In this document: positions 1 to 6,797 of the stretch, piece by piece | Layout of the letters: each line of letters begins with the position of its first letter | Numbering within the stretch: the stretch's first letter is position 1 | Origin: Planctomycetota bacterium | Lineage (GTDB): Bacteria > Planctomycetota > UBA1135 > UBA2386 | Direction: 5' to 3' | Length of the DNA stretch: 9,389 nucleotides | NCBI GenBank assembly: GCA_947455805.1 | Contig: CANGSN010000090.1 | Location: 1 to 9,389, forward strand | Program-made: the position numbers and the translations under genes | The notes under the pieces: generated by a model | The model's input: the letters and a program-made list of their open reading frames with translations, nothing else | Database searches by the model: none | What the model was told of the DNA's origin: nothing

Positions 1-602
1 CCGTGCACCGCCTCGACCGCGAGACCAGCGGCGTGCTGGTGCTGGCGCGTTCGCCGGCGGGCTGGCGCGGCCTGCAGCAGCAGTTCGAACGGCACGCGGT
101 GCACAAACGCTACCTCGCGGTCGTGCGCGGCCAGGTCGCCGACGACGAACGCGAACTGGTCGCCGCCATCGGCCTGCACCCGCACAGCGCCCTGCCGACG
201 CGGCGCGCGGTCGTGCCGGACGGCACCAAGGGCAGCAAGCCGGCGCGCACGGCCCTGCGCGTGCGGCAGCGCTTCGCCGACGCGACGCTGGTCGAACTGC
301 AACCCACGACCGGCCGCACGCACCAGCTGCGCGTGCAGCTCGAACACCTCGGGCACCCGATCGTCGGCGACAAGCTGTACGGCCACGACGACGCGCGCCA
401 CCTGCGCTATCTCGCCCACCTGAAGGCCGACGGCGATCCGCGCTGGCCCGAGGAATGCGCCGTTGGCCGCCAGCTGCTGCACGCATGGCAGCTGAGCTGC
501 CGGCATCCGCACGGCGGCGAGCCGACGACGTTCACGGCGCCGTGGCCGGACGATCTGGCGGCGTTCGTGCGCGCGCGCGGCGGCGAAGTCGAAGCGAGCT
601 GA
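1..602 (+). CDS. RluA-family RNA pseudouridine synthase, 5'-truncated by window edge
   Basis: Isomerises specific uridines in rRNA or tRNA to pseudouridine in the cytoplasm. The visible part opens directly in the family's catalytic motif HRLDRETSG, whose Asp (codon at 15-17) is the nucleophile. Downstream come the second family signature, GRTHQLRVQLEHLGHPIVGD followed by KLYG, and then the LLHAWQLSCRHP segment. About 199 residues are present, whereas RluA, RluC and RluD-type enzymes usually have roughly 220-330. The missing part is the N-terminal strand(s) of the catalytic domain and any S4 domain. The GTG at position 3 lies inside the motif and is an internal valine, not a start. A short insert (HDDARHLRYLAHLKADGDP) sits between the KLYG and LLHAW motifs. 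The target uridine and the subfamily (RluA, RluC, RluD or TruC) cannot be decided without the N-terminus. Confidence 0.93.
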   Translation, partial: VHRLDRETSGVLVLARSPAGWRGLQQQFERHAVHKRYLAVVRGQVADDERELVAAIGLHPHSALPTRRAVVPDGTKGSKPARTALRVRQRFADATLVELQPTTGRTHQLRVQLEHLGHPIVGDKLYGHDDARHLRYLAHLKADGDPRWPEECAVGRQLLHAWQLSCRHPHGGEPTTFTAPWPDDLAAFVRARGGEVEAS

Positions 603-608
603 CGCGCT

Positions 609-625
609 GCGCGCCGTCGGCGCGC
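609..625. terminator. GC hairpin between convergent genes
   Basis: A perfect 7 bp dyad, GCGCGCC-GTC-GGCGCGC, lies entirely in the 25 bp between the stop codon of the pseudouridine synthase (602) and the stop codon of the convergent gene (628). No T-run follows on either strand, so it is not a classical intrinsic terminator. Its position suggests a shared bidirectional terminator. Confidence 0.45.
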
Positions 626-627
626 GA

Positions 628-1342
628 TCAGCGGGGCATCGGCACCAGCACGTGCCGCATGCCAGTGAGCTTCTTCACCTGCGCCGGCGTCAGCGCCACC
701 TGCTGCTGGATCTGCTTCATCCACTGCAGCTGCGCGCGCAACGCCGTCGTCGTCCGTCCACCGCGGAACATGCGCAGCTGCAGCTCGCGCGCGGCGCTGC
801 GCTGGTTCCACAGTTCGGGCGCGGCCATCGCCTGCGTCAGCACCGTGCGCACCTGCGCCGCCGCCGCTTCGTCGAGGCCGAGGTGTTCGGCGAGGTGGCT
901 GCTGGCGCTGCGCGCGAAGTCGGCCGCGTCCTTCGCCGGCACCGGCAACGAGCTCGACTGCGTGACCAGCCCCGAGCCGAACAGGTTGCTGCCGTCGCAG
1001 CCGCCGACCTCTTCCGGCGCGACCGTGGCCAGCTGCTCCGGCGTCGACAGCCCGCTCATCTCGCGGTAGAAGCGCTCCTGCATCTCGACTTCTTGGAGCA
1101 GCTGCTCGATCGGGAACTCGCGCGACGCGCCGGCGATCTGCTGCGTCTCCTTGGCGAACGCCGCGACGATGCCCGACAACGACTGATGTTGCGCGGGCGT
1201 CAACCTGGCACTGCCGGCGGCGAGCGTGCCGGCCAGCTTGTTGGCGACGACCAGCGGGTGCGTGTAGACGCCGTTCGGCCCGTAGCCCGGCGTCGCCGAA
1301 CATCGGCCCGGCGACCGCCCGCCGGGCCGCTGCCCATGCCAT
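628..1342 (-). CDS. Helical protein of unknown function with two LTPAQ motifs; 5' end frameshifted or uncertain
   Basis: I do not recognise this gene. The C-terminal ~213 residues (1266 down to 628) read convincingly in one frame. They are rich in Ala, Gln and Leu, predominantly helical, and contain two LTPAQ motifs, one near the N-terminus (LTPAQHQSL) and one near the end (LTPAQVKKL). This spacing of LTxxQ-like helices recalls Spy/CpxP-type periplasmic proteins, but the likeness is only in style. A GGCDGSN segment carries the only Cys outside the doubtful N-terminus. The start is the problem: no ATG or GTG lies near the 5' end in this frame. If one base is removed from the CCC run at 1286-1288, the reading continues as MFGDAGYGPNGVYTHPL, with ATGs at 1303 and 1342 in the joined frame. 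Without a frameshift, the nearest in-frame start is a TTG at 1389, which adds an Arg-rich, non-coding-looking N-terminus. No signal peptide is visible in either version. The gene is convergent with the pseudouridine synthase and divergent from the flagellin. Confidence 0.6.
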
Positions 1343-1473
1343 CGGCGAGCCGGTGCCCAGAGAGACCGTTCCGGGACTGCGGCGCTCAAGGGGGTGCCGG
1401 TCGCTGTCGATCGTTGCAACAGCCCGGCGCGGACCGCTCGCGCGGTTCGTGTGCCGGACGGAGACCGCAACCC

Positions 1474-2277
1474 ATGACGTCGATCCAGCCTCGCAGCAAC
1501 GACGATGCCCGCCTGCGCCAGTCGGAAGCCCTGTTGGCGCGGCAGCAACGTTCGTCGCAGCGCCTCGCCTCCGGCAGGCGCATCGCCAGTGCGGCGGACG
1601 ACCCCGCGGGTCTGGCCATCGCCCGTCGCCTGGAAGCGGCGGAGCGTGGTCTCGGCCAAGGCGAGCAGAACGTCGCCTCCGGCCGGGACGTCGTGCGCAC
1701 GGCGGACGCCGTGTTGCAGACGAGCCAGGACACCGTGGCCCGCATGCGCGAACTGGCGATCCAGGCGCGCTCGGGCGTGCTCGCGGACTCCGACCGGCAG
1801 GCCATCCAGCAGGACTACGACCAGCTCGCCGCGCAGCTCGACCAGATCGGGTCGGGCACGTCGTACGGCGGTCGCCCGTTGCTGGACGGTTCCGCGGCGG
1901 GGGTCGACCCCGTCGTCGTGCGCGATGGCGCCGGCGGCGAACGGCAACTGCCCCTGCCGGACGTGCGTGGCGACGCACGGTCGGTGTCGGCGCGGGACGT
2001 CACCGCGACCGACACAGAGTCCACGCTGGACGCAGCGAGCGATTCGCTCGCCGTGGCCCGCGCGCGGCTCGGCGCTGCCGACAGTGGCATGAACCGCCAC
2101 AGCGAGCAGTTCGCCCGGGCCCGCGTGGAAGCCGCCGCTGCGCGGAAGCACAGCGAGGACGCCGACGTCGCGCAGGAGGTCGCCGAGGCGACCCGCGACC
2201 GGATCCTGCTCGGCCTGCAACAGGCCGGGCAGCAGAAAGCAGGCGGCGTCCAACGGTTGCTGGACCGGATGGGGTGA
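1474..2277 (+). CDS. Minimal flagellin (D0/D1 only)
   Basis: Predicted filament subunit of 267 aa. The N-terminal flagellin domain (about residues 1-140) has the signature QRLASGRRIASAADDP at 29-44 followed by AGLAIARRLEA, then the MRELAIQARSG helix at 91-101, and ends with the loop YGGRPLLDGS at 131-140. The C-terminal domain (about 183-267) has LDAASDSLAVARARLGA followed by the conserved end EDADVAQEVAEATRDRIL. Only some 40 residues separate the two domains, so the surface-exposed D2/D3 domains are absent. The motif set (AGLAIA, DADVAQE..TRDRIL) fits flagellin better than the hook-junction protein FlgL. The usual opening INTN motif is not conserved, and the extreme C-terminus (QKAGGVQRLLDRMG) departs from the common AMLAQANQ form. 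The start is set by CGGAG at 1459-1463, 10 nt upstream. No chaperone (fliS), cap (fliD) or basal-body gene lies in the window. Export would be through the flagellar type III apparatus; no Sec signal is seen. Confidence 0.88.
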   Translation: MTSIQPRSNDDARLRQSEALLARQQRSSQRLASGRRIASAADDPAGLAIARRLEAAERGLGQGEQNVASGRDVVRTADAVLQTSQDTVARMRELAIQARSGVLADSDRQAIQQDYDQLAAQLDQIGSGTSYGGRPLLDGSAAGVDPVVVRDGAGGERQLPLPDVRGDARSVSARDVTATDTESTLDAASDSLAVARARLGAADSGMNRHSEQFARARVEAAAARKHSEDADVAQEVAEATRDRILLGLQQAGQQKAGGVQRLLDRMG

Positions 2278-2291
2278 TGACCATGCACCCC
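2270..2291 (+). repeat. Imperfect repeat copy A, overlapping flagellin stop
   Basis: It contains TGGGGT, then a GA, then TGACCATG, CA and CCCC. Blocks TGGGGT, TGACCATG and CCCC recur in the same order at 2457-2476 with a 2-nt difference in spacing. This copy is itself a dyad (GGGGTG, 9-nt loop, CACCCC; 2271-2276 with 2286-2291) and overlaps the flagellin stop codon, so it may contribute to termination. No T-run follows. Confidence 0.35.
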
Positions 2292-2456
2292 TCCCACTCC
2301 AGTGCACCGCGCGGCTCGCGTGGTACGGCCGAGGCGCGGCCGCCCCCCCTCGCGGGACTTGCGGATCAAGGCCATGGGACCACGCCATGGGGCCCTCTGC
2401 TGCGACCGTGGCGCCCGGCGAGCCGCGCCGTTCCGGAACGCGATCGTTCGTCGCCC

Positions 2457-2476
2457 TGGGGTTGACCATGTTCCCC
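2457..2476 (+). repeat. Imperfect repeat copy B
   Basis: Second copy of the element at 2270-2291: TGGGGT directly followed by TGACCATG, TT and CCCC. It is flanked by a weak dyad (CC, T bulge, GGGG pairing with CCCCGG). The TTGACC of the putative promoter -35 lies inside it. Confidence 0.3.
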
Positions 2477-2489
2477 GGATCGGAATACT
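2462..2489 (+). promoter_or_regulatory. Sigma-70-like promoter for the peptidase gene
   Basis: TTGACC (2462-2467, 5 of 6 matches to TTGACA) is followed after 16 bp by AATACT (2484-2489, 4 of 6 matches to TATAAT). It sits about 90 bp upstream of the peptidase ATG and is one of the few AT-richer islands in the region. It predicts that the peptidase is transcribed independently of the flagellin gene. Confidence 0.4.
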
Positions 2490-2577
2490 GCCTCGGCCTG
2501 CTCAGCGACTCCCGGGTGCCCCGCCCGGCGTCACGAGGCGCGCTGCCCCGCGCGACCTCTGGAGTCTTCCCTTCCCC

Positions 2578-5568
2578 ATGCGCATGTTCGTCCTCGGCGC
2601 GAGTCTGCTCGGACTCGCGGTCTCCCTTTCCGCCCAGGATCCGAACTCGGATCAGGCCACGACGAAGAAGCCGGTGCAGGCGTTCCACGAGTTCCAACGG
2701 CAATACGCCGGGGACTGGATCGCGCAGTGGCACCCGGCGACCGGCACCCCGAGCGCCATCTACGGCACCGGCCTGCCGCTGGCCGACTGGCGCGAGAACA
2801 GCCTCGTCGAGGCGCGCCGCCACGCGCTGCTGCAGATCCAGCAGCACCACGACCTGCTCGGCCTCGGCACCAGCGAACTGCGCGAGTCGATCGGCGCGCG
2901 CATGGGCCGCACGTGGTCGTTCAAGTTCGACCAGTTCTTCCGCGGTCTGCCGGTGATCGGCGGTCGCGTCGACGTGCGCATCAACATGAAGGGCGTGGTC
3001 GCCATGCTCGGCAGCCAGGCCTTCCCGATCGCAGCCGACTTCGGCGTCGTGCCCACGATCGGCGAGGAGACCGCGGTCGCCCATGCGTGGGCCGCACTCG
3101 GTCAGGCCCCCACGGGTGTGCCGCAGCCGGCCCCGATCGCAGCCTCGCGGCTGGTCGTCTGGGGCGACGCCCACGCCGAGCGCATCCTGCCGGTGCACCT
3201 CGCCTGGGAGGTCGCGGTCAGCAACGTCGACCAGAACGGCAAGGGCCCGATCGGCCGCTACTACGTCGACGCCCGCGACGGCAGCGTGCTCGAGTTCCGC
3301 AACGACAAGCACGAGTGCGGCCTCGCCGGTTGCGCAGTGGCCACACGAGCAGAGAAGGCCACGCCGCCGGTCGCGAAGTCCTCGCTGCCGCCGATCCCGA
3401 CCGTCGTCACGCTGCAGGCGTGGACGCGGACCGGGCTGGGTGGCGCCAGCGCCCTGGTCAACGTGGCGTTGCCCGGCGTCGAGGTCGCGGTGCCCGGCGT
3501 CGGCACCTTCACGACCAACGCCAGCGGCCAGATCACCATCGACATCGCCAACCCGGTGACGATCACGTTCGGCGCGCTGAACGGCCGCCACCATCAGCCG
3601 CTCGCCGGCACCAACAACCCGACCGGCTCGTTCCTGGTCAACCCCGGCGTGGCGACGACGATGCAGCTGTCGAGCGCGGCAGCCACCACGCTCGAAGCGG
3701 CGCACGCGACCACCTCCTGGTGGATCGATCGCACCAACGAGTTCGTGCGCAGCGTGCTCGGCAACAGCTCGCAGCTGATCACCGCCAGCAACATCCTGCC
3801 GACGGTCAACATCACGACCGACACCTGCAACGCCTTCTACACCGGCAACACGCTGAACTTCTACGCCGCGGGCGGCAGCTGCGTGAACATGGCGTTCTCG
3901 ACGGTCGTCGCCCACGAATGGGGTCACGGCCTCGACGATCGCTACGGCGGCATCAGCAACACCCCGGCCGAAGGCCTCAGTGAGGGCACGGCCGACATCG
4001 TGGGGATGTACCTGACCGACCAGGCGGTGATCGGCAGCGGCTTCGCCGGCGGCAGCAGCTTCATCCGCACCGGCAACAACACGCGCGTCTACCCCTTCGC
4101 GGACGCGGTGGCACCGCACCCGGCCGGCGAGGTCTGGATGGGTTTTGCCTGGCAGCTGCGCCAAGGCTTGCGCACCGCCTACGGCACGACGACGGCGGTG
4201 CAGATCTCGAACGACATCGTCATCGGCTCGATCGTCGCCGACGCGACGACGCGCGTGAACGCCGTGCGCGAGGTCTTCATCGCCGACGACGACGACGGCA
4301 ACCTGCTGAACGGCACGCCCAACTACACGCAGTTGAGCGCTGCGGCGATCGCCAAGGCGATCCCGTATCCGGAGAAGGTCGTCGGCACGGTGACGCACAC
4401 GCCGCTGCCGACGACGACGCAGCGCCTGACGCCGCGGCTCGTCAACGCCGTCGTCACGCCGGTCAGCGGTTCGTTCTCGACGGTGCGCCTGCACTACAAC
4501 GCCGGCACCGGCAACCAGCAGCGCAACATGAAGCCGAACGGCAACGTCGACGGCTACCGTGCGATGCTGCCCGGCATCACCCAGGGGACGATCACCTACC
4601 ACATCGAAGCGGTGCACAGCACCGGGCAGATCGTGCGCGCGCCGGCGAGCGGCGAGTGGTCGTTCGACGTCAACGGCGGCAACCTGGCGTCGTTCTACAC
4701 CGAGAACTTCGACGGCACGGTGCTCGGCTGGACCGCCGCCGCGACGGTCGGCACCTCCGACTGGCAGCTCGGCGATCCGAACGGCAAGACCAGCGTCGTC
4801 AACGGCGTCACCTGGATCGACCCGCAGACCGCGGCTTCGGGCGCCAACTGCTTCGCCAACGACCTCGGCATCGGCACGTCGAACGGCCGCTACCCGAACA
4901 ACGTCAATCAGTTCCTGCGCTCGCCGACGATCGACTGCAGCGGCCGCACCGGCGTGCGCCTGCGCTTCAAGCGCTGGCTGTCGGTCGAGTCGGGCCAGTA
5001 CGACCAGGCGACGGTGTCGGTCAACGGCACGACCGTGTGGAGCAACCCGGCCCTGACCGACGCGCTCGACACGTCCTGGCAGACGGTCGACTACGCGCTG
5101 CCGATGGCCGACAACAACCCGGCCGTGCAGATCGAGTGGCGTCTCGTCTCCGACGGCGGCGTCAACTACGGCGGTTGGCAGATCGACGACGTCGAACTGC
5201 TGGCCAACGCACCGGTCACGGTGCCGGCCAACCTGACGCTGATCCCGGAGCAGGCCGTGCAGGGCGGCGCGATGCTGCTGACCATCCAGACGCCGGGCAA
5301 CTCGCGTCCGTTCGTCTTCGTCATCGGCGACACCATCGGCCCGACGCTGATCCCGGGCCTGCCGCTGCTGCTGGTCGGCGGCGCTTCGTTCACCGGCCTG
5401 CCCGGCACCACCGACGCCAGCGGCAACGCGTCGGCGATCTTCGCCGCCCCGGCGGTGCCGTCGGCGGTCGGCGCGCTGATCTACAGCCAGGTGCTGACGG
5501 TCGACGCGACGTTCACGCAGTTCGTGACGTCGAACCCGTACTTGAACCTGATCACGCAGACGCTGTGA
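2578..5568 (+). CDS. Secreted multidomain zinc metallopeptidase, fungalysin (M36)-like
   Basis: Predicted exported endopeptidase of 996 aa. The start at 2578 opens a signal peptide (MRMFVLGASLLGLAVSLSA, cleavage near residue 19); GGAG lies 13 nt upstream. Domains: an FTP/PepSY-type inhibitory propeptide (about 85-240, with WSFKFDQFFRGLPVIGGRVDV); a small Ig/carboxypeptidase-regulatory-like fold (about 275-345); the gluzincin catalytic domain (about 360-590); an Ig/Fn3-like domain (about 600-700); a beta-jelly-roll module starting FYTENFDG at 706 and ending GGWQIDDVELL at 865-875; and a C-terminal beta module (880-996). In the catalytic domain, HEWGH is at 446-450 with zinc ligands H446 and H450 and catalytic E447. 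The likely third ligand is E469 in LSEGTAD. HPAGEVW at 514-520 matches the conserved fungalysin HxxGEVW region. A DDDDGNLLNGTPN segment (570-582) resembles an acidic, probably Ca-binding motif common in such secreted peptidases. Substrate is unknown; a nutrient-scavenging role is inferred. The exact MEROPS family is less certain than the gluzincin assignment. Confidence 0.88.
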   Translation: MRMFVLGASLLGLAVSLSAQDPNSDQATTKKPVQAFHEFQRQYAGDWIAQWHPATGTPSAIYGTGLPLADWRENSLVEARRHALLQIQQHHDLLGLGTSELRESIGARMGRTWSFKFDQFFRGLPVIGGRVDVRINMKGVVAMLGSQAFPIAADFGVVPTIGEETAVAHAWAALGQAPTGVPQPAPIAASRLVVWGDAHAERILPVHLAWEVAVSNVDQNGKGPIGRYYVDARDGSVLEFRNDKHECGLAGCAVATRAEKATPPVAKSSLPPIPTVVTLQAWTRTGLGGASALVNVALPGVEVAVPGVGTFTTNASGQITIDIANPVTITFGALNGRHHQPLAGTNNPTGSFLVNPGVATTMQLSSAAATTLEAAHATTSWWIDRTNEFVRSVLGNSSQLITASNILPTVNITTDTCNAFYTGNTLNFYAAGGSCVNMAFSTVVAHEWGHGLDDRYGGISNTPAEGLSEGTADIVGMYLTDQAVIGSGFAGGSSFIRTGNNTRVYPFADAVAPHPAGEVWMGFAWQLRQGLRTAYGTTTAVQISNDIVIGSIVADATTRVNAVREVFIADDDDGNLLNGTPNYTQLSAAAIAKAIPYPEKVVGTVTHTPLPTTTQRLTPRLVNAVVTPVSGSFSTVRLHYNAGTGNQQRNMKPNGNVDGYRAMLPGITQGTITYHIEAVHSTGQIVRAPASGEWSFDVNGGNLASFYTENFDGTVLGWTAAATVGTSDWQLGDPNGKTSVVNGVTWIDPQTAASGANCFANDLGIGTSNGRYPNNVNQFLRSPTIDCSGRTGVRLRFKRWLSVESGQYDQATVSVNGTTVWSNPALTDALDTSWQTVDYALPMADNNPAVQIEWRLVSDGGVNYGGWQIDDVELLANAPVTVPANLTLIPEQAVQGGAMLLTIQTPGNSRPFVFVIGDTIGPTLIPGLPLLLVGGASFTGLPGTTDASGNASAIFAAPAVPSAVGALIYSQVLTVDATFTQFVTSNPYLNLITQTL

Positions 5569-5571
5569 GCC

Positions 5572-5597
5572 CCGCGGCAGCCGCAGGCGAGCCGCGG
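5572..5597. terminator. GC dyad between convergent genes
   Basis: CCGCGGC (5572-5578), a 12-nt loop and GCCGCGG (5591-5597) form a 7 bp dyad. It starts four bases after the peptidase stop and lies within the 40 bp separating it from the convergent gene's stop at 5609. There is no T-run. It is probably a shared terminator, and the weakest of the three convergent-junction hairpins. Confidence 0.35.
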
Positions 5598-5608
5598 CGG
5601 CCGCGCAC

Positions 5609-6712
5609 TCACTGGAACGTGCCGACGAAGCCGACCACGAGCCCGTAGTAGCCGGTCGGCGACAGCGCCCCGGTCGCCTGCCCCGTGTAGTTCGACCGGT
5701 GCACCATCTGCGCCGGCCCGCTCGGCGGCACCACGTCGCCGAGGCGCACCTGCCAGGCGTTGCGCGACGGCACGAAGGTGCCGGTGACGAAGTCGATGGC
5801 GACCGCCTGCGCATACAGAGGCAGGCCGAGTGCAGCCGGGCCGTTCGGCAGCGGCCACACCACCGAGCCGGCGGCCGTCGGAACCAGCACGCCGATCTGC
5901 GGGTCGACGTTCAGCAGGCAGGACGGTGCGCCGAGCACCGCCAGCGACACCGGCAGCGGCACGCCGCCACTCTGCTGGTTGTCGAGCGAGACCACGTGGT
6001 AGACGAAGTCGACCGCGGCGCCGGCGACCGGCGTCACCGTGTGCGCGACCACCAGGGTGCCACCGACGACGCCGTTGCCGGCCACCGCCGGCACGTCGAG
6101 CGACAGCGAACCCGCGGCGCTGGCGCAGGCCAGGTCCTCCTGGATCTTGGTCACCTCGCCGCGGGCCTCGGTGGCGTGCAGGAAGAACCCGTCGGCGGGC
6201 CAGTTGTCGCCGCTGCCGCCGGTCAGCGTCAGGTCGAGCAGCAGGTTGCCGTTGCTGCGCGAGTAGACGAACGGCTGCGTCAGCACGAGCTCGACGGTCC
6301 ACGGGTTCGGGTACGGCAGCAAGCGCGCGGCGGCGGGCACCACCAGCGCGCCCTGGAACACGTTCGTCGGCACCGCCCCGACGACGTTGTTCGCGAACGT
6401 CGCCGTCATCGTCGCCGGCGTCACCGGCACCTCGTAGACGTCGAGCGTCGCCTGGAAGCTCTTCGCCACCGGCGCGTCGACGTTGAAGTTGCCGCCGTCG
6501 AGGCGCAGCCGCAGGCTCTGGATCACGGCCACCTGGCTGCACAGCTGGCTGCCGTCGACCAGGTACTGGATGCGCGACGAGGACCAGCCGAGCGGCGTGC
6601 GCGCGGCGCTGGTGCCTTCGAGGTGCTCGTAGCCGTTGGGCACGACGACGAGCGACTGCGCGGCGAGCGCCGCGGCGAAACCGAGGAACACGAACGGGGA
6701 GGCGATCTGCAT
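5609..6712 (-). CDS. Secreted protein of unknown function, Planctomycetota-type
   Basis: Protein of 367 aa with a signal peptide (MQIASPFVFLGFAAALAAQ, cleavage near residues 17-18) that fixes the ATG at 6712. The frame stays open upstream to 6904, but that part overlaps the divergent lipoprotein gene and is not hydrophobic. The mature protein is beta-rich and low in Lys and Cys. An N-terminal part (about 20-200: VVPNGYEHLEGTSAARTPLG, SLRLRLDGGNF, WTVELVLTQPF, NGNLLLDLTLTGG) looks like a beta-sandwich. A C-terminal module (about 215-325) ends in GLPLYAQAVAIDFVTGTFVP, resembling the last domain of the neighbouring peptidase. I know this protein style from Planctomycetota genomes, always without assigned function. 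It is convergent with the peptidase and divergent from the lipoprotein. A location outside the inner membrane is well supported, but the function is unknown. Confidence 0.8.
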   Translation of the reverse strand: MQIASPFVFLGFAAALAAQSLVVVPNGYEHLEGTSAARTPLGWSSSRIQYLVDGSQLCSQVAVIQSLRLRLDGGNFNVDAPVAKSFQATLDVYEVPVTPATMTATFANNVVGAVPTNVFQGALVVPAAARLLPYPNPWTVELVLTQPFVYSRSNGNLLLDLTLTGGSGDNWPADGFFLHATEARGEVTKIQEDLACASAAGSLSLDVPAVAGNGVVGGTLVVAHTVTPVAGAAVDFVYHVVSLDNQQSGGVPLPVSLAVLGAPSCLLNVDPQIGVLVPTAAGSVVWPLPNGPAALGLPLYAQAVAIDFVTGTFVPSRNAWQVRLGDVVPPSGPAQMVHRSNYTGQATGALSPTGYYGLVVGFVGTFQ

Positions 6713-6797
6713 GCCGCCCGAGTGCCGGCCGCCGCCGTCCGGTTCCGCGGTCCGGATCGGGAACTTCGCAGCGTGCACCGGCACACTGCCGCACACG
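6713..6797. promoter_or_regulatory. 85 bp divergent intergenic region
   Basis: This is the only space in which the promoters of the divergent secreted-protein (-) and lipoprotein (+) genes could lie, unless they start inside each other's coding sequence. I see no credible -35/-10 pair, operator dyad or Shine-Dalgarno on either strand. It is recorded by position only. Confidence 0.3.

Larger units (their letters stand above)
2278..2577. other. 300 bp non-coding stretch between flagellin and peptidase
   Basis: No convincing gene is seen. Forward frames are open here only because of high GC; their translations are Arg/Pro/Ala-rich and lack motifs. The stretch holds most of repeat copy A, two CCATGG palindromes close together around 2373-2391, repeat copy B, and a sigma-70-like promoter leading into the peptidase gene. 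The peptidase reading frame is open back to 2302, but the residues before 2578 look untranslated, while a signal peptide begins exactly at 2578. Confidence 0.6.

Noticed and set aside
1391..1420. Possible sigma-54 promoter upstream of flagellin (GTTGCA at about 1413-1418)
   Set aside because: The GG doublet required 10 bp upstream of the GC is absent at 1404-1405. A sigma-28 pattern was also looked for and not seen.
1343..1473. Possible insertion-sequence end or recombination scar between the LTPAQ gene and the flagellin
   Set aside because: No terminal inverted repeats, target duplication or transposase fragment could be found. The frameshift explanation is simpler.
2468..2956. Forward frame starting at the ATG at 2468
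   Set aside because: It runs out of frame into the peptidase signal peptide and propeptide, and its translation is Ser/Arg-rich without motifs.
628..5814. Very long minus-strand open frame (over 1700 codons) running antisense through the flagellin and the peptidase
   Set aside because: Only its last ~215 codons look like protein. The rest is Arg/His/Asp/Val-rich antisense shadow of the peptidase gene, whose own strand carries a signal peptide and catalytic motifs. High GC suppresses stop codons in the mirror frame.
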